Of a stretch of DNA of 64,000 bases, positions 50,728-58,678 are shown in pieces (position 1 is the stretch's first letter; the number at the start of each line of letters is the position of its first letter). This DNA is from DASZVB01 sp036272055 (GTDB lineage Bacteria; Myxococcota_A; Polyangia; Polyangiales; Polyangiaceae), in assembly GCA_036272055.1 (NCBI GenBank), contig DATAZL010000133.1, forward strand, positions 414,538 to 478,537, in the 5' to 3' direction. The translations under genes were made by a program, and so were the position numbers. Under the pieces are notes generated by a model. That model ran no database searches. It was given only the letters and a program-made list of their open reading frames with translations, and was not told the DNA's origin.

Positions 50728-53197
50728 GCGCGATCCGCAGTCACAGATCCTGAAGGGCGCGGGCGAACTGCTCGTCGCGCGCGGCCCCGAGTCGTGGAAG
50801 ATCACGGGCATCAGCCGCGAGCGCTTCGAGCAAGTGCTCGCCCTCGTCGACGGCCGTCGCAGCGTCGCGGAGATCGTGGCCGAGGCCGGCGCCGGTGACG
50901 CACGCGGTCTCCTCGATCTGATGAACGGCAAGGCGCTCCGGCGAAAGCGTCTGCCCGGCGCCACGTCGAGCAAGTCCGGACGGCTCGCGGGAAGCCTGGC
51001 TCACCCCCGGGTGCTCGTCTTCGGGAACGGCCTGCTCGGTGCGGCCATCGTCGACGAGCTGACTCGCTCGAACACGTCGGAGGCAGAGCTCGTCGAGCGG
51101 CTCTCGCTCGGCGATCTCCGCGCGCAGCTCGACGCACACGACCTCGTCGTCTGTGCTCTCGAGGACACGCGCTACCGCGCCTTGCTCGACGTCAACGACG
51201 CGGCGCTCGCGACGGGACGGCCGTGCATCCCCGTGGTCGTCGACGGCGAGGATGTGGTGCTGGGCCCCACCGTCGTCCGGACCCAGCGCGCCTGCTTCGG
51301 CTGCGCCGTCCTCGGCACGACGCTGTCGAAGTACCCGGACCGCGCGCGAGCGGCGGAATACGCCACGGAGCTCTCGACGCGCCGGCTCGCGGAGTCACCG
51401 CTGCTCCACGCGGCAGCACGCGCCGTTCGCGACGAGGTGGCCCGCGTCGGAGTCGATCCGTTCCTTGCCGGACGGCTCATGCGCCTCAGCGACGAGGGCG
51501 TGGCGCTCTCCGACGTGCCGGTTCGTCAGGATTGCCCATTCTGCCGACCGCGTGCACGCGAAGAGACGGCCGCGAGCGCGCCGCCGCTGACACGGAAGAG
51601 CAGCATCTCCATCAGCCTGAACGCGGATCGTCGCGCGGAGTCCGAGGTCCGCGGCAACCCGAAGAGCGGCGACGCGCCGTACCGCACCGTGGGCATCCTC
51701 GGAGGCGGCTCTGCCGGCTACATGACCGCGCTGGCGCTCCGGACGCGCCGGCCCGAGCTCGAGGTGACGCTCATCGAGTCGAGCAAGATCCCGATCATCG
51801 GCGTCGGGGAAGCGACCACCCCGCGGCTCCTCGACTTCCTGCACTCGCGCTCGGGGCTCGACATCGTCGACTTTTACCGGCGCGTGCTCCCGACGTGGAA
51901 GCTCGGCATCCAGTTTTACTGGGGACTACCCGGCGATTACACGTTCAACGGCGCGTTCCAGTTCGCGAGCCTGGTCGAGCCGATGGTGTACCGCGGCAAC
52001 ATGGAGACGTACTCGCTCGGCTGTGCGCTCATGGAGCGCGATCGCGTCCCCGTCTTCGCGAACGGTGACGGCACTTACACGTCGTTCTTGCATCGCATCG
52101 CGTTCGCGTACCACCTCGACAACGTCCGCTTCGTACGTTACCTCACCGAGGAAGCGGAGCGGCTCGGGGTACGCCGGCTCGATCGCGTCATAGTCGACGC
52201 TGCGGTGAAGCCCGACGGCGAGAACATCGATCACCTCGTCGACGACGGCGGCGAGAAGCACCGGTTCGACCTGTACGTCGACGCCAGCGGCTTCCGGTCG
52301 TTCCTGCTCGAGAAGAAGCTCGGCTCTCCTTACGTGAGCTACGCCCCGAGTCTCTTCACCGACTCGGCGCTGATGGCCGACGTGCCGAACCACGGGAACA
52401 TCCGCCCGTACACGCGCGCCGAGACCATGGACAACGGCTGGTGCTGGACGATCCCCTTCCACGAGAACGACCACCGCGGCTACGTCTTCTCCTCGGCGTT
52501 CTGCTCGCTCGATCAGGCAACCGACGAGTTTCGTCGGAAGAACCCGACCGCCGGCGATATTCGTTCGCTCAAGTTTCGCTCCGGCCGGCACGAGCACTTC
52601 TGGCGCGGCAATGTGCTCGCGGTCGGAAACTCGTACGCCTTCGTCGAGCCGCTCGAGTCCACCGGCCTCGAGATGCTCAGCATCGAGCTCGACCTCGTCG
52701 TGGATCACTTCCCGACGTCACAGAACGATCGCGGCGTGAAGGCGGCGCTCTCCGCGAAGTTTGCCCGGATGTGGGACGACCTTCGCGGGCTCCTCGCCAT
52801 TCACTACAAGTTCAACCGCAAGCTCGACACCGAGTTCTGGCGCGCCTGCCGCAGGGACACCGATCTCGCGACGGCCGCGCCGCGCGTCGCTCTCTTCGCC
52901 GACCGTGCGCCGCTCAGCTACTCGCGCGCGCTCCTCCGCGCCGACGACCCGGTCGCCGATTTTTTCTCTCAGGACTACATCTACGACGTCCTTCTCTGCG
53001 GCCAGCAAGTGCCGGCCACGTACCTCGAGCCGTTCGAGACCCGCGCCGTGCTCGAAGAGCGCCGGCGGCACTACCGCGCCGCCGCGGAGTGGGCCCTCCC
53101 GCAAGCCGAAGCGCTCCGTCTCCTCACCGAGGAACCGGAGACGTTGATCTCCGTCTTCGACAGCCCCGAGAGCTGGATCCGGCTCAAGCGCTATTGA
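50696..53197 (+). CDS. Leader-binding/E1-like domain fused to flavin-dependent tryptophan halogenase
   Basis: An 833-residue fusion. N-terminal half: a winged-helix leader-binding region (about 15-90) and an E1/Ocin-ThiF-like Rossmann region (about 100-310; RVLVFGNGLLGAAIV, then RACFGCAV and DCPFCRP, the CxxC pairs of a zinc site) as in RiPP cyclodehydratase partner proteins. C-terminal half (about 330-833): flavin-dependent Trp halogenase with ILGGGSAGYMTAL FAD motif, GVGEATTP, the catalytic Lys in TWKLGIQFYW (Lys 402), the WxWxIP motif as GWCWTIPF and EPLESTGLEM. No YcaO is encoded nearby, so the N-terminal half most likely brings the precursor to the halogenase. Start ATG 50696 overlaps the preceding gene by 32 bases, with AAGGA upstream. 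Confidence 0.9.
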   Translation: MASFSSEEIPERDPQSQILKGAGELLVARGPESWKITGISRERFEQVLALVDGRRSVAEIVAEAGAGDARGLLDLMNGKALRRKRLPGATSSKSGRLAGSLAHPRVLVFGNGLLGAAIVDELTRSNTSEAELVERLSLGDLRAQLDAHDLVVCALEDTRYRALLDVNDAALATGRPCIPVVVDGEDVVLGPTVVRTQRACFGCAVLGTTLSKYPDRARAAEYATELSTRRLAESPLLHAAARAVRDEVARVGVDPFLAGRLMRLSDEGVALSDVPVRQDCPFCRPRAREETAASAPPLTRKSSISISLNADRRAESEVRGNPKSGDAPYRTVGILGGGSAGYMTALALRTRRPELEVTLIESSKIPIIGVGEATTPRLLDFLHSRSGLDIVDFYRRVLPTWKLGIQFYWGLPGDYTFNGAFQFASLVEPMVYRGNMETYSLGCALMERDRVPVFANGDGTYTSFLHRIAFAYHLDNVRFVRYLTEEAERLGVRRLDRVIVDAAVKPDGENIDHLVDDGGEKHRFDLYVDASGFRSFLLEKKLGSPYVSYAPSLFTDSALMADVPNHGNIRPYTRAETMDNGWCWTIPFHENDHRGYVFSSAFCSLDQATDEFRRKNPTAGDIRSLKFRSGRHEHFWRGNVLAVGNSYAFVEPLESTGLEMLSIELDLVVDHFPTSQNDRGVKAALSAKFARMWDDLRGLLAIHYKFNRKLDTEFWRACRRDTDLATAAPRVALFADRAPLSYSRALLRADDPVADFFSQDYIYDVLLCGQQVPATYLEPFETRAVLEERRRHYRAAAEWALPQAEALRLLTEEPETLISVFDSPESWIRLKRY

Positions 53198-53202
53198 CCG
53201 CG

Positions 53203-54465
53203 ATGAACGACGTCCCGGCGCCCGTCCGCCAGCGCTTCCCGCTGTTCGTCGGCACTCGTTCCTATCGCACCATCGCGACCGGGCCGTCGTGGCTCCTCTT
53301 CGCTGCGTCGACGACGCTGACGATCCTCGTCCTGACCACGGTGGTGGAGTCCGCGGCGCTCGTCACGGGAGCCCGCGTCCTGTCGCTGTTCGCCCTGCTT
53401 CTCTGCGTCTCGCCGGTCGCGCTCCTCGCTCAGCTCGGCTGGGTCGTCGGGCACGTGGTCGACGCGACGTCGACCCGCGCCTGCGACGTCGAGCTCGGGG
53501 ACGGCAAGCTGCGCGTCATCGGCGGATCCGGCCACGGCTTCGAGGCGACCTTCGACGAGCTCGCCCTCACCGGCGCGATCGAGCTGACGGCGTCGTATCT
53601 GACCCTGAAGCGACGGCAGGGGCGCCCGTTGACGCTACGAGTGCCGGCGGATCCCGACGAGCGCGCGTCCCTCGAGGCGCTGCACGCATCGCTGGAAGCC
53701 GCTGCCCTCGGGAGAGCGGCGAAACACGCCGTGTCCACGACGAGCATCGCCGTCCTTTGCTGCACGGGTTGCGGCGCGCCGCTCTCGCCGGCCCGGACGC
53801 CGACGCTACGCTGCGCGTTCTGCGGCACCGAGACCACGACGACACCCGAGGTCGTTGCGAAGCTCGAGAGCGCGGCGCTCGTCGACGAGCAGCGTCGCGC
53901 GGACGAGGCGCTGTGCACGGCGCTACGCCGGCAGCCGGGACCACGCGTCGCCAACGTGGTTGCATTCGGCGGCGGCGCGCTCATGCTCGCACTGACCGTC
54001 CCCGCCGTGCTCTTCGCGGCGATGCTCGGCTTCGTGCTCGACGACCCGGCGTACCTCTCCAAGTGGCGCGGCGTGGGGCTCATCGCGTCCGGCGCGTCGC
54101 TCTGTCTCCTCGCGTTCGTTCGCGAGCGCCTCGCGAACCGCACGGCCCTTCGCGTGCTGACCCTGGGCTTCGCGGCGCTGCCGCCGGACCGCGCAGGCGC
54201 ACCGGCGCGCTGCCGGAGCTGCGGCGGCGCACTCCCGACGGCGAGCGTCGCCCGCGTGCTCATCCAGTGCGTGTACTGCGACGCCGAGAACCTGACGTCG
54301 CTCGACCTTGGCTTCGACGCCGATCTCGTCCGTCGCTTCTCGGCAGGTGAGCGCTCTCCTGCGCGCGCCCTCGAAAAGGCACGCGCAAAACGTCTTGGTT
54401 CTCGGTTATTCGCGACGGTCGGGTGCCTGCTGATCGTGGCCGGCGTCGTCTGGAGACTCTCGTGA
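53203..54465 (+). CDS. Membrane protein with two zinc ribbons (end of RiPP cluster)
   Basis: A 420-residue protein with about five TM helices (about 28-50, 58-80, 252-278, 288-305 and 398-417) and two zinc-ribbon-like pairs of CxxC motifs: CTGCGAPL...CAFCGTE (about 186-206) and CRSCGGAL...CVYCDAEN (about 338-362). I do not recognise the family. It starts five bases after the halogenase fusion gene on the same strand, so it probably belongs to the cluster. A role in export, membrane docking or immunity is possible, but not shown by the sequence. Confidence 0.75.
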   Translation: MNDVPAPVRQRFPLFVGTRSYRTIATGPSWLLFAASTTLTILVLTTVVESAALVTGARVLSLFALLLCVSPVALLAQLGWVVGHVVDATSTRACDVELGDGKLRVIGGSGHGFEATFDELALTGAIELTASYLTLKRRQGRPLTLRVPADPDERASLEALHASLEAAALGRAAKHAVSTTSIAVLCCTGCGAPLSPARTPTLRCAFCGTETTTTPEVVAKLESAALVDEQRRADEALCTALRRQPGPRVANVVAFGGGALMLALTVPAVLFAAMLGFVLDDPAYLSKWRGVGLIASGASLCLLAFVRERLANRTALRVLTLGFAALPPDRAGAPARCRSCGGALPTASVARVLIQCVYCDAENLTSLDLGFDADLVRRFSAGERSPARALEKARAKRLGSRLFATVGCLLIVAGVVWRLS

Positions 54466-54485
54466 AGCTGCGCTTTCTGCTGGCC

Positions 54486-54503
54486 CGGGTCTCTTCGGAC
54501 CCG
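54486..54503 (+). terminator. Hairpin at the end of the RiPP operon
   Basis: CGGGTC, loop TCTTCG, GACCCG, 20 bases after the last stop codon. Six base pairs, no T-tract. A possible transcript end. Confidence 0.35.
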
Positions 54504-54546
54504 TGACACCTACATGGTCGGGCCTGCACGCCGTGCTAAGATTTTA

Positions 54547-54634
54547 TGACGGGGGGGCCTTGGCCCCCCGCAGCTTCGCCTTCGGCGAACTGCTCCCCCC
54601 GCCGCTTCGCGGGCTCGCTTCGCTCGCGCAGATC
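54547..54634. repeat. Intergenic palindrome-rich repeat, copy 3
   Basis: GGGGGGCCTTGGCCCCCC, CGCAGCTTCGCCTTCGGCG, AACTGCTCCCCCCGCCGC, GCTTCGCGGGCTCGCTTCGC and CTCGCG. Nearly identical to copy 4 at 57247-57331 over about 80 bases. It lies between the RiPP cluster and the AQPLYGAP-repeat gene. Confidence 0.85.
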
Positions 54635-54753
54635 CGCAGATCTTTCATTCGGAATCGTCGATGCGGAACTACTGAGCTCGAAGGGTTTGGGGTGGGGCAG
54701 GCCGAACGCTTCCGGGTCCGATAGAGTCGTTCGAGACTAGAGAGGTTCGAGCA

Positions 54754-55401
54754 ATGGCGTCACTCGTAGCTTGTCCGTCCTGCACCCGTCACATCCGTCG
54801 CAGCGAGGGGACGTGCCCGTTTTGCAGCGCGTCCGTCGGTGCCGCGATCGCGAGGATCCCCGAGCGTCTCATGCCGACCGGCCGTCTGAGCCGGGCCGCG
54901 CTCGCTGCCTTCGCAGCCGCGACCGTGGGCGCAGCAGGGTGCGGCGGTGACGACGGCACGCAGACCGGTGGAACGGGCGGCGCGGCGAACACTGGCGGCG
55001 CTGCGACGGGCGGCGAACACAGCACCGGCACCGGTGGCGAGCTCGCACAGCCTCTCTACGGCGCTCCCGCGCCGGGCAACGGCGGCGCGCAGTCGTCAGC
55101 CGGCGGCACCGCAGGCGACGGCGGCGGTCACATGGCACAGCCGCTTTACGGCGCGCCGTTCCCGACCGGCACCGGCGGGACCACGTCCACCGGCGGCACC
55201 GCAGGGGACGGCGGCGGTCACATGGCGCAGCCGCTCTACGGCGCGCCGTTCCCGCGCGGCGACGGCGGCTCCAAGTCCGAGGGCGGCACCGGGAACACCG
55301 CGGGCGGCGAATCCGCCGCTGGCGGCGAGATGAGCGCGGGCGGCGCCGCGATCTACGGCGCAGCTCCCGCATACGGCATCGCCCCGCCCCCGAAGCGCTG
55401 A
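54754..55401 (+). CDS. Zinc-ribbon, TM and Gly-rich repeat protein (AQPLYGAP repeats)
   Basis: A 215-residue protein. Zinc ribbon VACPSCTRHIRRSEGTCPFC (residues 6-25), a hydrophobic stretch with a lipobox-like end (AALAAFAAATVGAAGC, about 47-62), then a Gly/Thr/Ala-rich region with three copies of AQPLYGAPxP (about 98-107, 128-137 and 162-171). The last two sit in near-identical units GGTAGDGGGHMAQPLYGAPF. It ends IYGAAPAYGIAPPPKR. The family is not one I can name; zinc-ribbon plus Gly-rich tails occur in myxobacterial hypotheticals. The ATG is at 54754 with GAGAGG upstream. Its link with the RiPP cluster is doubtful, as a repeat element separates them. Confidence 0.75.
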   Translation: MASLVACPSCTRHIRRSEGTCPFCSASVGAAIARIPERLMPTGRLSRAALAAFAAATVGAAGCGGDDGTQTGGTGGAANTGGAATGGEHSTGTGGELAQPLYGAPAPGNGGAQSSAGGTAGDGGGHMAQPLYGAPFPTGTGGTTSTGGTAGDGGGHMAQPLYGAPFPRGDGGSKSEGGTGNTAGGESAAGGEMSAGGAAIYGAAPAYGIAPPPKR

Positions 55402-55899
55402 CCACGATCACGAACGGCGGCGCGCCGAATGCTCGCGCCGCGCGCGTCGAGGCTCGAGCAACGCCTGAGGGCACACGCTCGATTCGCACGTCGCGCCAGT
55501 GAGTGAGCTCGCGCGAAAGTTACAGGCATTCGCCGCTCGGTGAGAGCAATCGTGATCTTTTCTGACCCACATAGGGGGCAGATTGGAACCTCATCTCCAG
55601 ACCCGCGCTTTTTTGCCACGGTCCCGAGAACGCTTCCAACACAGATGACGACGTTGTTCTTCCCGGCTCCCTTCCGTTAGCGCCGCGCTCGCGCGCGCTT
55701 CGCCGAGAAGCTCGTCTCATCACTCACGCGCACGCGCTCACGCGCGTGCAGCTCGCACACCGATGTCGACGAGGGGTCGGCGTGCAGAGGTGCGCCGTTC
55801 CCCGAACACGGCGCCGAGCGCCGAGGTGCGTCCAGCACCCGACGTTCCAGCGACCGCTTTGTCCAGCGACCGAGAACCCATCAACCGAAGGTGAATCAG
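55402..55899. other. Intergenic region before the di-haem lipoprotein gene
   Basis: About 500 bases with no convincing gene. It contains several GCGCGC-rich short palindromes (for example near 55690-55750) and T-runs near 55558-55564 and 55610-55615. It probably carries the promoter of the di-haem lipoprotein gene. No promoter boxes can be fixed. Confidence 0.5.
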
Positions 55900-57243
55900 A
55901 TGAAAATGAAAACAGCTGCCCTGGTGTCGGCGTGTCTTGCAGCAGGGGCGCTGGGCGCCGTCGGTTGTGGCGCGCCGAGCGACGAGGGACAGGGCACGAG
56001 CGTCGCCGCGAACGACGACAACGTCGACACATCGCAAGACCTGCTCGTCGGCGATCATCTCTCCGGCGTCACCGACGCGGACTTCAACGAAGACAAGGCC
56101 GCCTTCGTGAACGTCGAGGGCGTGAACGACGGCCTCGGCCCGGTCTTCAACGATTCCGCGTGCGGCAATTGCCACAACCAGGGCGCGAGCGGCGGTGCCG
56201 GCACCCCGATCGAACGTCGGTACGGCAAGTTCGTGAACGGCGTCTTCAACCCGCTCGCGAACGAGGGCGGTTCTCTTCGCCAGCTGAAGACGCTCGGCAA
56301 CTGGACCAACAAGAACGGCAAGGCCTGCAGCGTGCCCCTCGAGAAGGAACCGGCGGATGCCACCGTGCACAACGTCGGTCGCCTCACGACGCCGCTCTTC
56401 GGCCTCGGCCTCGTCGACGCCATGCCGGACTCGTTCTTCCAGAACCTGGCGAGCAACGAGCCGTCGAACGTGCGCGGCACGGCGAACATGGTTCCCATCG
56501 CGCTTCCGAACCCCGAGGACACGAGCCAGAGCGTCGGCTCGATGCGCGTGGGCCGCTTCGGCTGGAAGGCGGGCGTGCCGAACCTCGTGCAGTTCTCCGC
56601 CGACGCCTACATGAACGAGATGGGCATCACGACCCAGCACTGCTTCAAGGGTCAGTCGATCACCGCGTTCGCGACCGAGTCGGCACCGAACGGCACCCCT
56701 GTGGCATCGGGCTGCGACGACAATGTGTTCGGCACCGACGACTCGGTCGGCTCGTGTGCGAACAACAAGACGGAGATCCAGGACGACGTCGCCGAGTTCA
56801 CGGAGTTCATGACCTTCCTCTCGCCGCCGCCCCAGCAGACCCAGAGCACGGGGCAGGTCATCGCCGGCCGGCTCGAGTTCATCGCGGTTGGCTGCAACGG
56901 GTGCCACACTTCGCAGACGTTCACGACGCCCGCGAACCCCGCGAATCACGTCCCGGGGAACTTCAAGTTCAACCCGTTCTCCGACTTTCTCTTGCACGAC
57001 ATGGGGAGCCTCGGCGATCAGATCGGCAACGCTGGCGATTCGCAGGCCACGACGCAGTTGATGCGCACCGCACCGCTCTGGGGCATTCGCTTTCGCACCA
57101 AGCTCCTCCACGACGGCCGCGCGACGGACATCCCCACGGCGATCAAGGCTCACGACGGCCAGGCCGCGAACTCCGTCCGGCTCTTCAACCTCGCCGCGCA
57201 GCTCGACCAGGGGAACCTCGTCCGCTACGTCCAGTCGCTGTAG
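55900..57243 (+). CDS. Di-haem c-type cytochrome lipoprotein (DHOR/peroxidase-like)
   Basis: A 447-residue lipoprotein: signal MKMKTAALVSACLAAGALG and lipobox AVGC. Two CxxCH haem-binding motifs are present: SACGNCHNQGAS (about 87-98) and GCNGCHTSQTF (about 332-342). LGPVFNDSACGNCH and LLHDGRATDIPTAI near the C-terminus are characteristic of the di-haem oxidoreductase family (DUF1111/DHOR), related to cytochrome c peroxidases. It would sit in the outer or inner membrane facing the periplasm. The start is ATG 55900, with GAAGGTG upstream; the GTG at 55891 would overlap that site. The electron partner is unknown. Gene stands alone. Confidence 0.88.
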   Translation: MKMKTAALVSACLAAGALGAVGCGAPSDEGQGTSVAANDDNVDTSQDLLVGDHLSGVTDADFNEDKAAFVNVEGVNDGLGPVFNDSACGNCHNQGASGGAGTPIERRYGKFVNGVFNPLANEGGSLRQLKTLGNWTNKNGKACSVPLEKEPADATVHNVGRLTTPLFGLGLVDAMPDSFFQNLASNEPSNVRGTANMVPIALPNPEDTSQSVGSMRVGRFGWKAGVPNLVQFSADAYMNEMGITTQHCFKGQSITAFATESAPNGTPVASGCDDNVFGTDDSVGSCANNKTEIQDDVAEFTEFMTFLSPPPQQTQSTGQVIAGRLEFIAVGCNGCHTSQTFTTPANPANHVPGNFKFNPFSDFLLHDMGSLGDQIGNAGDSQATTQLMRTAPLWGIRFRTKLLHDGRATDIPTAIKAHDGQAANSVRLFNLAAQLDQGNLVRYVQSL

Positions 57244-57246
57244 CTA

Positions 57247-57331
57247 CTAGGGGGGCCTTGGCCCCCCGCAGCTTCGCCTTCGGCGAACTGCTCCCCCCGC
57301 CGCCTTCGCGGGCTCGCTCTGCTCGCGTAGT
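57247..57331. repeat. Intergenic palindrome-rich repeat, copy 4
   Basis: Begins seven bases after the di-haem gene stop: GGGGGGCCTTGGCCCCCC, CGCAGCTTCGCCTTCGGCG, AACTGCTCCCCCCGCCGC, CTTCGCGGGCTCGCT. Nearly identical to copy 3. It lies between two convergent genes, which fits a terminator or insertion hot-spot role. Confidence 0.85.
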
Positions 57332-57381
57332 TCCGCTTCTTTGATGCCTCGGGGACGGCGCTGTTCGCGGATGAACATCTA

Positions 57382-58212
57382 CTAGAAGAGGCTTTGCTGG
57401 CGCGGCCCGGGGGGAGGCGGCGCCAGCTCGGCCTCGTCGTCGTCGCGGCTCACGGGTGGCGGCATGTCGAAGATTGCCGTCACCGGACCGTGGTCACTCG
57501 TCCCGAAGTCGCGTACGACCTCACACGACGTCGCGTGCTCGGCGAGCGACGCGTGTGCGAGCACGTAATCAAGGCGCCACCCGACGTTCTTCTCGCGCAG
57601 GTTCCGCCACGGCGCCCACCACGAGAAGAGCTGGTCGTCGTCGGGGTGGAATTTCCGCGACAGGTCGACGAGCCCCTGTGCGATGAGATGCTCGAGCTGC
57701 GCGCGCTCGGCCGGCGTCTGACCGAGCTGCTCGGGCTTCCGCAGCGTCGGGTGCACGTCCCGTGGCTCGCGCGCCACGTTGAGATCGCCCGAGACGACGA
57801 GCGCGATGCCCTCGCGAGCGGCCTCCTCCGCCCAGAGCCCGATCGCGTCGAGGAAGCGAACCTTCGCCGGGAAATCCTTGCCGCCGTTGGGCAGATAGAC
57901 GGACGCGAACATCACGTCGCCGACCCGCGCGGTGACGATGCGCGATTCGTGATCGAACGAGGGGTGCGCGTACTTCGGTCGCCGCGGGAACGTCGCCTCG
58001 GAGAGGTGCAGAGCGACGCCGGAGTACCCCTTCTGCCCGTGCCAGTAGCAGTGATATCCGGGAAGCACGGCGAGGCTCGCCGGTAACTGCTCGGGTGCCG
58101 CCTTCACCTCCTGGAGACAGAGGACGTCGGGCCGCTCGCGCTCGAGCCACGTGAGCACCTCCGCCTCGCGCGCACGCACGCCGTTCACGTTCCACGTCGT
58201 CAGCTTGAGCAT
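57382..58212 (-). CDS. xth: Exodeoxyribonuclease III (ExoA/XthA type)
   Basis: A 276-residue AP endonuclease/3'-5' exonuclease of the EEP fold. Motifs in order: LTTWNVNGVRARE (Asn metal ligand), DVLCLQEVKA (Glu), SRIVTARVGDVMFASVYLPNGG, VVSGDLNVA (catalytic Asp/Asn), WRLDYVLAH and FGTSDHGPVTA (Asp-His). Length is normal. The last about 20 residues (PPPVSRDDDEAELAPPPP) are a Pro/Asp-rich tail. The ATG at 58212 gives the usual MLKLTTWN start; an upstream ATG at 58263 would add atypical sequence. It follows the small membrane-anchored gene on the same strand, 19 bases apart. Confidence 0.95.
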   Translation of the reverse strand: MLKLTTWNVNGVRAREAEVLTWLERERPDVLCLQEVKAAPEQLPASLAVLPGYHCYWHGQKGYSGVALHLSEATFPRRPKYAHPSFDHESRIVTARVGDVMFASVYLPNGGKDFPAKVRFLDAIGLWAEEAAREGIALVVSGDLNVAREPRDVHPTLRKPEQLGQTPAERAQLEHLIAQGLVDLSRKFHPDDDQLFSWWAPWRNLREKNVGWRLDYVLAHASLAEHATSCEVVRDFGTSDHGPVTAIFDMPPPVSRDDDEAELAPPPPGPRQQSLF

Positions 58213-58231
58213 GACCCGACGCGCTCCGACC

Positions 58232-58603
58232 TCAGCTCCCGGGCGTCGAGACCGTGGCGGCACGGCGAGCGAGCTCGGCCCTGAGCTCGGTCTCGGCTTC
58301 CTCGACCGTCGTGAGCTGCGCGCCGTCGAGAGCGAAGCCGTCCTTGAGCAACGATTCGCGGAGCCGCACGGCGCGCTGCTCCGCCTTGACCCGCGCGCGC
58401 TCGAGCACGTCGAGCCGGTTCGCCACGGCTTCTCGTTCCGCGCCCTCCACAGCCGAGAGCCGGAGGCGCGCTTCCGCGATTCGTTTGCAGATCAGCGCGT
58501 GCCGCTCGATGAGCTCGCGCATCGTCGTCAGATTTCCGCGGCGCCGTCCGACGAAGGCGACGACCCAGAACACGACGGCGGCGATGGCGAACGGCCAGAT
58601 CAC
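58232..58603 (-). CDS. Small membrane-anchored coiled-coil protein
   Basis: A 123-residue protein with one N-terminal TM helix (IWPFAIAAVVFWVVAFVG) and a long charged coiled-coil remainder (RERHALICKRIAEARLRLSAVEGAE-type helices, about 30-115). No catalytic motifs. The family is not recognised. It precedes the exonuclease gene on the same strand. Confidence 0.65.
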   Translation of the reverse strand: MIWPFAIAAVVFWVVAFVGRRRGNLTTMRELIERHALICKRIAEARLRLSAVEGAEREAVANRLDVLERARVKAEQRAVRLRESLLKDGFALDGAQLTTVEEAETELRAELARRAATVSTPGS

Positions 58604-58678
58604 GGCGCTAGCATAGTCACAAAACGCGACGACGGTACCGCGCCGGAAACGGCCTGCCGGCGGCGCCGTTCCGGCGAC

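Noticed and set aside
50696..51650. Thiazole/oxazole pathway (cyclodehydratase partner)
   Set aside because: The partner domain is present, but there is no YcaO and the precursor core has no Cys, so an azoline product is unlikely.
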